Assembly: GCA_946894095.1 (NCBI GenBank)
Contig: OX335641.1
Span: forward strand, 5,722,501-5,786,500
Direction of reading: 5' to 3'
From: Incurvaria masculella
Taxonomy: Eukaryota; Arthropoda; Insecta; Lepidoptera; Incurvariidae
DNA: 64,000 nt
Below the pieces are notes generated by a model. The model worked only from the letters and a program-made list of their open reading frames with translations. It was not told the DNA's origin and did no database searches. Both the position numbers and the translations under genes were made by a program. Below are positions 41,601 to 53,600 of this stretch, one piece after another (the stretch's first letter is position 1; each line of letters opens with the position of its first letter).

Positions 41601-44600
41601 GGGACGGCCTATAGCGTACACAATTTTAAAAATATTGCTGGAACTTGTGTCAATCGGAAAAAATGTTAAATTTCAGTGGATTCCGTCCCATGTTGGCATA
41701 GAGGGCAATGAAAAAGCCGACGAGCTAGCAAAAAGAGCTACGGGTTCTAACATAGTTTACAAAACTAAGCCTTTCTTTACCGACTTTCTGCCGACAGCAA
41801 AACGAATATGTAGGCAGATGTGGAAAGAACACTTTGACAGGAAGTCTGTAGAGAAAGGAATTTGGTACAAAACAATTGTGTCTGAACCGCTGTGTATCCC
41901 TTGGTTTAACATTGTCCAACTCCCTAGAGAAATAATAAAAATTGGCTTAAGACTTAGATCAGGACACACTCCGCTAAATAAAATGGGACATATGATGAAG
42001 AAACTGGACTCTCCAAATTGTTCTACTTGTGACAAACCAGAGGATCAATTTCACCTATTTACTGAGTGTGTTCTGAACGAGAGGCTTCGACTGAACCTTG
42101 AACGGATATTGTGCACGGATCGAATGAATTTGTTTTTTAAAATACACGAAGCATTAGGAAGGCCCGGGTCAAGCGAGTTTAGGGAAATTATATATTTTTT
42201 CAAGCTGTCATTGGCTCTAAGAAGTAACTGATAGCTTGAAGAAAACTATATTCTTAAAGTCACTATGGGGCTGGCATAGTCGGTGACGGCTTAAGCCCCA
42301 AATAAACATCTAGACAAAAAAAAAAAAAAAAGTTCTCTTATCACCCTCTTATATGCTTGAGTTGTGCTCACAGTGTCTGTCCCTGTCTGTCTGAGCTGTC
42401 AAACTAACTCGTGGAAGAAACTCCCAGAGGGCAGTTAGTGCCACTACAGTAAACTGCTTCAAAAACCGACTTGACATTTATAGAAAAAAAAAACTTTTTA
42501 CATTATATAAAAAACAAGTGCACCAGCAGTTTTTTGACCACACTTTTTTGCCGGTCTAAATACAACCCGACTCTGAGTTTGCGCATGCTAGGGTAAGCCC
42601 CCCGTGCTGCTGACCGAAAGTTTGTGTTCTGCACAGAAAAAAGCTCCGTTATCACATCGGCCATAAAGTTTGGCCCAAACTGCCCTACCATTTTCAATTA
42701 AAAACGAAATCCAAATTCACCGGCTGTGCAGGCCTCATTTCTCGCGCAGGTTTTAGTAATTTAGCGTGCACGTAACATCCTCCGAAAATCTAAATGTGTG
42801 TGTTCTGACAGGCCCGAGTTAGTCCGTCCCGGCGCGGGCGCCACGGGTGGCGGCTCTCCCTCCGGCGGGGTCGCCACCAGCGTGATCCGGCTCTCGCCTG
42901 CGCCCATCCACTACCAGGTACAACATCTCACCATTCAATAAAACTAACAGTTTTTCCCTGTTCTCATATTCTAGTAGAAACGTACCACATAAAAATCAGA
43001 TAAATCCTTCTTAAGTTGTAATTGGACAGACTGATGGACATTGGATTGATGGAGTTAGTAAAGATGTGAACAGTACCCATAGTCTCCATACCGAGAGACT
43101 TCAGATTTGACCGGCTCTTTTAACCAATTGGTAGTGCAATGCTTGCACTCTCTCCTCGGGAGTGAAATTTTATAATTAATCCATGTAAACATCTTAGTGC
43201 AATCAGCAGTTGCTTATATTGTTTATGTGAGCAGGCCCAGTCTTTCACATGGACAAAATATTGCTACTCATAATAAAATAGAAGCTGGGCAATCTCGGAA
43301 TAGTTTTATCAATTGGTACAGAAAGAACGGGAACTGTAAATTATGAATTTAACAAAATGTTTGTGTTTTACAGATTGAAAACAGAAACGGAAATATTTCC
43401 AATAACGTAAACATACAATCCACTCCGCTGGGAATACCTACAAGCATGGGAACACAAAATCATGTCTCTGGTCAGACCAGAACGGTCGAAATGCATAGTC
43501 GAAGCATGGAGTTTCACAACAGAGGGGTTGATTCACAGAGCAGGGTACACGAACCTCAGAACCGGGCGATAGAGGTGCAAAACCGAGCAATAGAATTGCA
43601 AAGCAGGGTATTGGAGGCTCAAAACCGAGGGATGGATATGCAAAGCCGGGGGTTGGATACGCAAACCAGAGGGTTGGATTTGCATAGCAGAGGTATAGAT
43701 TTGCAAAACAGGGGTCTCGAAATACAAAGCCGTGTGCTGGATGCACAAAACAGTTTAGCGGTGCAAAACAGTGGCATGGCCATACAAAACCACTTGGCAC
43801 AGGGTGGTTATAGTTTGCAAAATAGCATATCCCTGGCGAACAGTGTCCAGTCTAACAATCTCGGGATTCAAGCTAACAGCTTAAACCTCCAAGGGAACAG
43901 CTTAAGCCTACAAGGGAACAGTATAAACCTCCAAGGGAACAGTCTCAACTTACAAGGGAATAGTCTCAACCTTCAAGGAAACGGCCTTAACCTTGGGAAC
44001 AGTCTCAACATCCAAGGGAACAGTCTCAATCTTCAAGGAAGCAGTTTGAACTTTCAAGGCAACAAACTGACCATACAAACGAGCTCGGCGAACACAATTC
44101 GCTCGAAGGTAAATGACGAAGCCCCTCACAATCTGGTGCTGCAACGGGCGTTGATGCAGGCGGGAATCGACACTGACACCATTTACCAACACTCAGCCCA
44201 CCTCCGGAACGGCATTCACGACTCTGGTTACCAGCGGAGGGAGGAAATATCGCCTCCGCGCGTCAATCACGAGAACATATTCCTCACCCGACGCGCCATG
44301 TCGGAGTACGACGAGGAGGACCTGATGGCGCAGAGGGACGCCATGAACGCCAGGAGTAACGTGGAGTCGAGGCCGCACGAGGTGACGGACTGTCGCATGA
44401 GCGAGGAGTCCAGGATCGTGAAGCCCGCGCCGCTTCAGGCGCGGCTGCTGTCGGTGGCGGAGCAGGAGGGCAAGGAGTCGGTGCGGAGACCCACCCTGTA
44501 CGTGATACCGCAGAACTCGATCGAGAAGAAGTTCGTCATCATCAAGAGCGAGCCGTCTGAAACTGTTCAGGTTTGTAGAGATAAGCGTAATTTGAATAAG

Positions 44601-47600
44601 CTTCGTTGGTTCAGCGATAGTCCGCAAATCCGCTTGCATGATACCTCGCCAAGCGTGGTTTCGCGAGGCGACGTATATTTGGCTTTTCTGAGCACCTTTG
44701 CTCGCACAGGCACCCATTCCGGTTTTTTTAAAAAAAAGATAATACTTTTAAATTAAATGAAATTATGCAGTAGGGATTAATTTATAAATTAAAAAAAAAA
44801 TGTGTTTGTTGATTTGATCTCCTTTCATGCATCAATTTAGCATCATATTGATGTGATTTTGGCATAGAAATAGTTTATGGTCCAGAGAGTTTTTTTTTTT
44901 ATAATTTTGCCCAAAGCTGTATACCGAAGCTAGTAATGAAAAAAAGTGTCCATAAATTTTGAGGTAATTTTTTTTTTATGAGTATACATTGAGAGATCAT
45001 TGAGATATGTTTCTTTACAGTTACACGAAAAAACACCACCTACGATCACAATGAGTTCAGAATCTGAACTAGACCATCACAGGGGTCTGGATAATGGAGA
45101 ACATGTGAGTTGGAAATTCATATTGATACTTTTTACTGCTTGCAGCACGGACCTCTGTGCTATTAGATGCAAAGAAAGTAAGTCTGTACAGCTCGTGGTG
45201 TAGGGGCTAGAGGACTTGCCTTTAATGCGAGAGCTTATGGGTTCAAATCCTCGCCCTGGTCATGCACTACTTCCTTTCTCTTTCTCAGTTAAATAAGTGC
45301 ATTTTGTTACCAATGAGAGCTGTACCATGGTTCGGAACCCTTGCAAAACTATAGGTTCCCTTCCTTTACTAGGTGGTAGGGTCAAGCCTGCCCGGGTGGA
45401 TACCACCGCATTGGATGAAACTATGGTTGAAGCGGTGATGATTCTATATTGATACTACGAGGTTGGCAGCAGCGGTAGCTCTAATAAGGGTAACCATGAA
45501 AAGGTCACGATCAAATATCAATCTCATTGTTTGGATGGGAACGTTTCATCTAGTTTCATTTTATTCACCCAACACATCACACTCTCAAAGGAACTAGGTG
45601 CCATGCCAGAATCTTCCCTTCAATGATAGTGTTGCATTGTAGGCGCAGCAGTTGAACAACGGCACGGGCAGCGCGGTGATCGTTCACCCGAACCAGTTGC
45701 TCCCTGTGCTGCCCCCGCCCACATCACACACCGCTATTATAGGTAAATATACTTCTGAAAACTATTCTTGAGTGGTCTAAGTCAATTCGGACTGATGTCG
45801 GGCTGAACCTATTTTATGTTATATAAGTTGTGTGGAGACCTAACATTTTATGTTATATAAGTTATGTGGAGACCCTACACAGGGAAAAGAAGCGTCGGCA
45901 AACCGCCAGCACGTTGGTCAGACGATATACGTCAGACAGCAGGTGACAACTGGCGAAGAAAAACAGGAGACCGCACAACTTGGCGAAGTCTGGGGGAGGC
46001 CTACGTCCCCCAGTGGACAACAAAAGGCTGAAGAAGAAGAAGAAGAAGAAGTTCCCTATGCAAACTGTCATACCCTTTTAACCCCCTATGAGTCCCATTT
46101 TCGCCACAAAAGGTATATTAGGTATATTTCTTCCCCATTCTGAAGTATCCGATGTGTACTACACGAAGAGGTCCCTACACGTTGCAGTATCGACGAGCGG
46201 GATGGGCGGGGGCGTCTTCCCGTGGCAGTCGCTCGTGCCCCTCCTGTCAGCGGCCTCCCCGCCGCCGCCGCCCCCGTCGCCCCGGACCCCCCACACGCCG
46301 CACACTCCGCACACTCCGCACACTCCGCACACACCGCACACGCCTCACACGCTCAAAACGGAAGAGATCAAGTCTGAGACGTCAGGTGAGTCGGACTCTT
46401 TGTTGTTATGCATGTTTGTTACCATAGACCTAGCATAGCGCGCTGTGCTAACAAACAAAAGTGTGGGAGTGAGACGTCAACTCGAGTACCACTACCGCTA
46501 GTAATAGGGAGATGGAACACATCTGTCCGATGAGATAACTTCTCAAATCGTTATCAATATAGGAGTCGGCACTCATGGAATGTAAAATGTTTTTTTGGGA
46601 TTTTTTAAATTATTTCTATAGTTTTCCTTAAAGAAAGTATGGTGATTATTGTTAAGTATTGTGCATTGTTAAGTGAACGAGAGTCAAAATCCTGGACAAA
46701 TGCCCTTTTTACTCGACTGCGCGACGCAAAGGAGGTTAATGTGTTTATCAGTTTATGTATTTTATGGTATATACGGGGCGACCCACTGATTGTTAGTCGA
46801 TAAAAATTCTTAACTTTTGCACAATATTTCAAAGTAAAACTCAAAACATAGCTTCAGATCATTATTTTGAAGCTACATAACGATTTAGAAAGTTTTTTGA
46901 TTAAAAAAGGAAATTTTAGTACATTTTGTATGAACCAATTTTGGTCTCATCCGTCGGTTGACTCTATGGCTGAGATAAATAGTCGTAAAAGAAACTAAGA
47001 CTAACGAAAAGAAGTACTTTGTGACGTCAATTTGCATTACTTTGAGATTTCGTCCATACAAAATGTGTCAAAGTGACGTCACAAAGTACGACTTTTGGTT
47101 AGCCTTAGTTTTTGTTACGACTATTTATCTCAGCCTATGAGTCTTTACATTCTAAGCCTATGTTTGTTGCTGATGAGCATACACTGACAGTCTTACTAAT
47201 AAAAACGAACTAAACACACTAAAAAAAAATTCCAAAGATAACTTGATAAGATGATGATATAATTTCAAAATGGTAACACCACAACTCGTCCGGCAGATGC
47301 TGTGAGCGCCCTGTGTGCGGATGAAGATGACGACGTGTTCGAGTGCGATGGTGGAGCGGGTGCGGGCGCTCAGGATGTGGCCGCCAAGTGCCGCAGCCAG
47401 AGCATGTCGGCGTTGCCCTCCGCGCCTGGACACACTGTCGATAAGGTTCATTTGTTTGCTTGTTAATTATGGGCAGGCAGCCATAGGCTAATAAAAACTC
47501 TCTGATGAGATATTTCGAAAAGTTATACATTTTTAACCATTATTGATTGCGACATATAAAAAAATTATGTCAGCTTTGGTTGAAAATACTCTTAGGCAAT

Positions 47601-50600
47601 TTCTGTGCACAGAATCAAATTATATGTTCGTTTCAGCATAGTTGATAGTGCGATGGTACCGATTGCAGAAGGAGAGCCGCATCCGTCGACCGATGAATGC
47701 GTTCATGATCTTCTCCAAGCGGCACCGTGGCCTCGTGCACCAGCGGCACCCCAACCAGGACAACCGCACCGTCAGCAAGATCCTTGGCGAGTGGTGGTAC
47801 GCGCTCGGCCCCGACCAGAAGCAGAAGTACCACGAGCTGGCCAGCGAGGTTTGTACATTTGTGCATTTTGATCTAAAGCGGCCTTTGATAACAGCGGTGC
47901 ACCAGCAGCACCCCAACCAGGACAACCTCACTGTCAGCAAGATCTCTAACGAGTGTTTTGCATTTAATGTTTTAATAAAAAAAAAAATATTGAAAATATT
48001 CTATAGTTGAGAAATATGTTAAAAAATTTCTGGTGTTATGTTTATGTTTTTATTCTGCAGAAGTGTCACTTTTAATGTGGCCCTTCCCGACGGGACTAAC
48101 TCATGCGCGGGCACCGCACAAAATCGTTCTGTTGCACTCTGGCACTGTCTCTGTTTTAAAGAAAAAGACAGTCTTCGTGTCAGTCTGTTTTGAGCATAAT
48201 TTTGGAACTCTGACAAGAAATATGCGCATGATCTTCTTTCCACGTTTGTATGGGGAGTTGAGCGGGAAGGCCCACCTTAATTTCTCATCAGCTTACATGA
48301 CAATAATTAGTCAAATTCCTCTTAAAGGAACGTAATTTTATTCCTTGACTATATGATTTGTTTTAATGTTAGGTGTATTTCTTTCTAACACTCTCTTTGC
48401 TTTAGGGCTCTTTTCTCATTCCTTATTTTCGATTATATGACCTAGGGTTGGTAGAGGCGGAGGCGAGTTATTAATTTATTGTTTGTGTGTGACATGCAGG
48501 TGAAGGAAGCACACTTCAAGGCCCATCCGGAATGGAAATGGTGCAACAAGGATCGACGCAAGTCCTCCAGCGGCCGTGATCCCGCAGGCTCCACCCCTCA
48601 GGTACCTTCAAAGCTTCGAAGCTTGCTGTAAAAATTATACTTTCTCATTGCCCGCCGTTATCCCAAACGCATTATCTTCAACGAACATATCCAGGCCCAT
48701 TGGCTATAGAGAATGGGTTCAAAACATGGACGGGACTACAATGAGTGGCCACTTGACTTGCTCCTTAGAGCTGATGTTTCAGCTCGCATCAAGCATTGTT
48801 AACTAGTCTGTGAAGACGAGGACGCAGAGACTAACTAGTCCCGCTATCGCCCTCCCTCTCTCTACCTATCCATAATCTGCAGGATGCCTCCGTAGTGATC
48901 ACTTCGCAGCCCCCTCCGTATACGAGCTTCGTATATATATCTTGGCAGGCCTAGATTTTTCCAGAAATCGTAGACCGACTTCGAGTAATTCTCTTGTTCC
49001 GATTTCAACAGCAAAGAATTCAGTTTTGATTTTGGCCAAATCATTTTCAGAATTTTAGGTTTATTGGTTTTGGCATTATAGCAAATATTATTTAAAAAAA
49101 TGTCAATCACCCTAATTGAATGGGTCATGTACCCATTCAATTAGGGTGATTACCACTAATTACTGTTACCGTCTCTTGTAGAGCCCGCGTACTCCAATGG
49201 ACGGCGGAGTCGGTGCGTTAGGGTCCGACATACCGCTATCCGTGGCGTCGTTCAACCACGTCGCCTCTCCGGCGCCTCCCAGCGACGACGAACAGATGGT
49301 CAGCATTCAGACATTGTTAAATAGTGTTCGTGGTGGACCGGATTGGGTCTTTGCCTTTCACCGAAGGAGGTGTTTGTCCGATACCCGTTAGCTTGTACTA
49401 ATTTCTTTGTCTTTTAGTTTAACAATTTGGCGATCATAATTAGCAGACCTTAAATGAACTCCGGTGCTGTTTGGTTGTTTTTTATGCAACCTGACATGGT
49501 TGGCTGACACCACATTCCCGAAGGAATTAGGTGCCACGCCAGGAATTTCCCTTTATGAGCACGGGTACATTGACAATTTCTCATTGCTGCTTGGACCATC
49601 TTTTGATCCAATGCGATGGTACCAACCCGGGCGGGTTTAAACTCTAGCACCTTGTAGGGGAAGGGGACCTACAGTTTTACATGGATTCCGAACCATGGAG
49701 CAGCTCGCATTCGTGACTAAATGCACTTTTCAAACTCGGAAAGAGAAAGACCCACTGTCTTGACATGTCGGAATTGAACCCGGGCCTCTGGCACGCTAGG
49801 CCAGTCCCCGCGCCACTAGGCTACGAGCCGGTCAAAGAAATAACTAGGTGACGGCAAAAGCTCACCCTTCATTGAAATGAAATGAAATGAAATGAAAATA
49901 TTCTTTATTGCTTACAACTATTACATAGTATGCAAAGGCGAGCTTATTGCCAAAGGTAATCTCTAACAGCTACCCTTGATATTAGAAAATATATTAAGAG
50001 GTAGCAAGAAACATTAAATTACTTAAAACTAAGCACCATAATCACACTTAGAAAACATTAGATAACTTAAAACTAGATAAACAGAAAATATTTGATTGAT
50101 TTAATTGTTGTAATGTCAAGGACCAAGATTTTAATTTTACCTTAAAAATAGACAAAGAAGCACTTTCCCTAATAGTAAGAGGCAATTGATTCCACAATCG
50201 TGCTGAGTGAACTGTAAAAGAACCCGAATAAGCAGTGGAAGAATGTGACGGAATAAGGAGCAGGAGATTATCTGCAGACCTAAGTGGTCATTCTATGTGT
50301 CTAAAACTGCTGGACCCCATGATTCAATATTTAGCTCTAGACAACCAGACACTGAATCCATGAGCACGTTTAATTATAATTAAATAATGGTTCGAGGATG
50401 TAACTAAGGCAAACATTCGACACACACAAAATATAAAACAATTCAACATCACACCTCGCAGGTGATATGCGACGAGAGTGGCGTGGGTGCCGAGATCGAC
50501 CTCAAGTGTGCGGAGAAGGTCGCCGACTCGGACTCAGAGAGCCAACACGCAGAGGGGGCGTCAGTGGGGTACCCTCCCCTCTACGCCGACCAGACCAGGC

Positions 50601-53600
50601 GGCCCAAGCCCATCAAGGCCAGGTATGCGACTTCAGTGCATTTGGATGTCGACCTCCTGAGTTTGAAATATTTGTGTACTCGGTGTGTTCAGAGTTTGGA
50701 GCAAACCCCATCGCCATAGTGTAATATTTTTTTCGTAATGAAAAGTTTGTGGATACAACAATATTGGTGATTTCTTGTGCTTTGCTAAGAGGGATTCCCA
50801 TTAAAAAGAGACCATTAGATCTGGGACTGAAAGCAACCTGTGAACAGGGCCGGGTCATCGGACAACCTGATGGGCGGGCTGACGGTGTCAAGTCCAGGCG
50901 GAGTGAGTGCCTTCCAACCGACGGGCGGCGCCTTCAAGTCCATGCCGCACTCGGCCAGCGCCATCAACCTGCTCGTCGACTCAGGTTCCCACTCCTGCTT
51001 AACCTCCTCTTTCGGAAATGTTAAGGAAAAAATAACTTTTTGATGGATATTTCTTGGGCTGCTAAATAGAACTGCAATCAATTTTGTAAAGATTTTTATT
51101 GGTTACCCTACAAACTATTTGTTGAGTTGTCCATTGCGAGTTAACCCTTTTCTGATATTTTCGGGTTTCAATGTTTCATACTCTAGTTTATGGTCAATCA
51201 AAAGTCATCAAATACTCAATTGCTCCTTAAAATATAGCCATTGACCTACACTGTTATCAAGAAAAGTTATGGTGTTGTGTCAGGCGATGGTCACCGGCAG
51301 TGGTCGCCGGCATCTTTCGGGCTGATGAAGACGAGCCTAGCCGGGCAGCTCGCCAGCCCCAACACTCAGAGCCTCGCCAACAGCGTGCAGGGCATCTCCA
51401 TCAGCCACAGCCTCGACTCGCCGCTGCTGCCTCACAGCTCTCCACAATCTCACGGTACACAAGGCTGACGTGGTCAACAATATCTTGGCTGATGAGAGGA
51501 TCCTGGTGGGGCAGTTGGCCAGCCTTAACTCTCAGAGACTCGCCAACAGAGGGCAGGGCATCTCCATCCACGGCCTCCACTCGCTCTTGCTGACTTATGG
51601 TTCTTCACATGGCTCTGCAAGTACTCTTGCATCTAATGTGGAATTTATAATTTTAATTTATTTATTTATTTAAGGAAATTTAACCGCTAATTATATACAT
51701 TTCTGTTATACATATAATTAATTACCCAGAGCCAATACAAATTTTTCACTGTTTACAATGTTACAGGTACCTAAAAACCTGACCCAAAAACTAAAACTGA
51801 ATAGAGAAATAACATTTTCACAAATCATTTCATAATAGTAATTGATCAATAAAAACAAACATAATTTTATGTTTTTAAAATATTAATTTATTAATTTAAA
51901 TGGTAGATGAAAGATATCTGTGTCAATAAAGGACTAGTTGTAAATTCGGATGCAACGATCAATGGTCGACTCGCTTGGATATATAAGATTATATCAGCAC
52001 TATTGCATGGCAGGCCGTCAACCGCACTCGAGCGGCGCGCAGGTGATGGCGGGCTCGCCGCACGTGTACACGAGCGCGGGCGAGCACGCGCCGACGACGT
52101 ACGAGCGTCCGGCGCAGACCTTCACCGGCTCCCTGCTCAAGAGTCCCATGGTGACGCTCGTCAAGCCGGTCCTGAAGGGCTCCGACAACAATATGTCCGG
52201 TTCGTTTTCATAATTGGAATGTCGATGATGCCCATGGGCATTTAGACACGTGCTGGATTAGCAGCAAGTCCGATACCAGTTTGACAGAAATTACAGATTA
52301 TGCGATATTCAATGTTGTCTGTGTTTTCCATCTAGTTCAATGTAGCCATGCAATATAAATAAGGTCAAAGCGGTGTAATTTTTTTTCCTGGTTTTCTATA
52401 TAAGACCTGAAAGATTGGACGTGATTGCATTTTTTTTTTCGCATAAGGCAATACAGCATGTATTTTACTAGATTTCTCACACACTCTCAAACTATCTGAG
52501 TATTTTGAGATCATTAACTATAAAATCTTTGGTCTTATGCTTCTATAATAATTATATAAATATAATGATAATGAAATTAATTATCATTATATAAATTAAT
52601 CAAATTTATTATTTCATTTTTTTTTAAATATGTGGGGTTTGCAGGTCCACTGACGCTGGCCCTAGTATCGGATGCATCGGGCACCAACCTGTTCATCAAG
52701 AGCAGCCAGGGCTCCGGCGACTCGCTGTGCACGTCCCAGCCCATGCACTACGTGCACCTGCAGAGCCTCTACCTGCCGGTCAGCGCCGGTGAGAACTCTT
52801 GCAAACATCTTCTTGTTTTGTGTGTACCGTACATGCTTACAGTGTCCGTATGTAGTACAGTCCGACACGGATAGGCTTGCCGATGTCACGTTACTTCATG
52901 CGCCTAAAGAAATCCCTTACAGAAATTTACACAATAGGATAGATACAATTTCGCCACGGTCAAAAATATTACAATCGCTTTCTACCTTACCTTGGTCCGT
53001 GATTAGATTATGAAGACAAAGATGATGGAAAATCTGTTCTTTCATTCCCTATTTTGAACTGAAATTGTGTCAACGGCTGCTTTTTATAAAGAAACATTTT
53101 CTTTACCTATCAGCAGGATTGAAAAAAAATCGTGACGTTACTTTGAGTTATGACAACAAGCAAGGCTCAAATATTTCAGCGCTGATTACATATATTTAGA
53201 CTGTTTCGATTTTTCTGGACCAATGTCATTTGTAAAGTTTTTATTTAATAAAACTTCACATGGTTGACTAATAATAAAGCTGCCTGTAACAATGCTAGCC
53301 TATCACATTCATATTTCCAAATAAGCATATTTCAATCTCAGAGAAGAGAAGATAAAAATATTAAATTGCCTACAATCGGTCTCAAACTCTCTTCGACCCA
53401 TGAAATCACAGGATCCAACTCGCCATTTTTATTTTGACATTCATTAGTCACCATTGGGTCTAAATAGACCACAAATTGGCTGCAACTTACACCCAATGCA
53501 ATAAAAAAACCAAGCCATACATTTTCACCTATTCATCTTGTAATATCATGAAAACGTTTCTGTTTCTGTTACAGCTGAAATGGAGACTAATCGTGTTCAG

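Larger units (their letters stand above)
36841..42328 (+). mobile_element. Full-length I-group non-LTR retrotransposon
   Basis: Bounded by an exact duplication AAAGTTCTCTT (36830-36840 and 42329-42339), with a poly-A tail before the second copy. Starts CTTTTTGCTAGTGGGTAGTT. Carries ORF1 (gag) and ORF2 (endonuclease, reverse transcriptase, RNase H). An RNase H domain together with a three-knuckle gag fits the I/R1/Loa group rather than jockey. Inserted in a cic intron in the same orientation. The exact duplication and nearly open frames mean a young insertion. Confidence 0.92.

Noticed and set aside
43438..43800. 120-codon minus-strand frame inside cic exon 9
   Set aside because: Shadow of the heptad array on the opposite strand.
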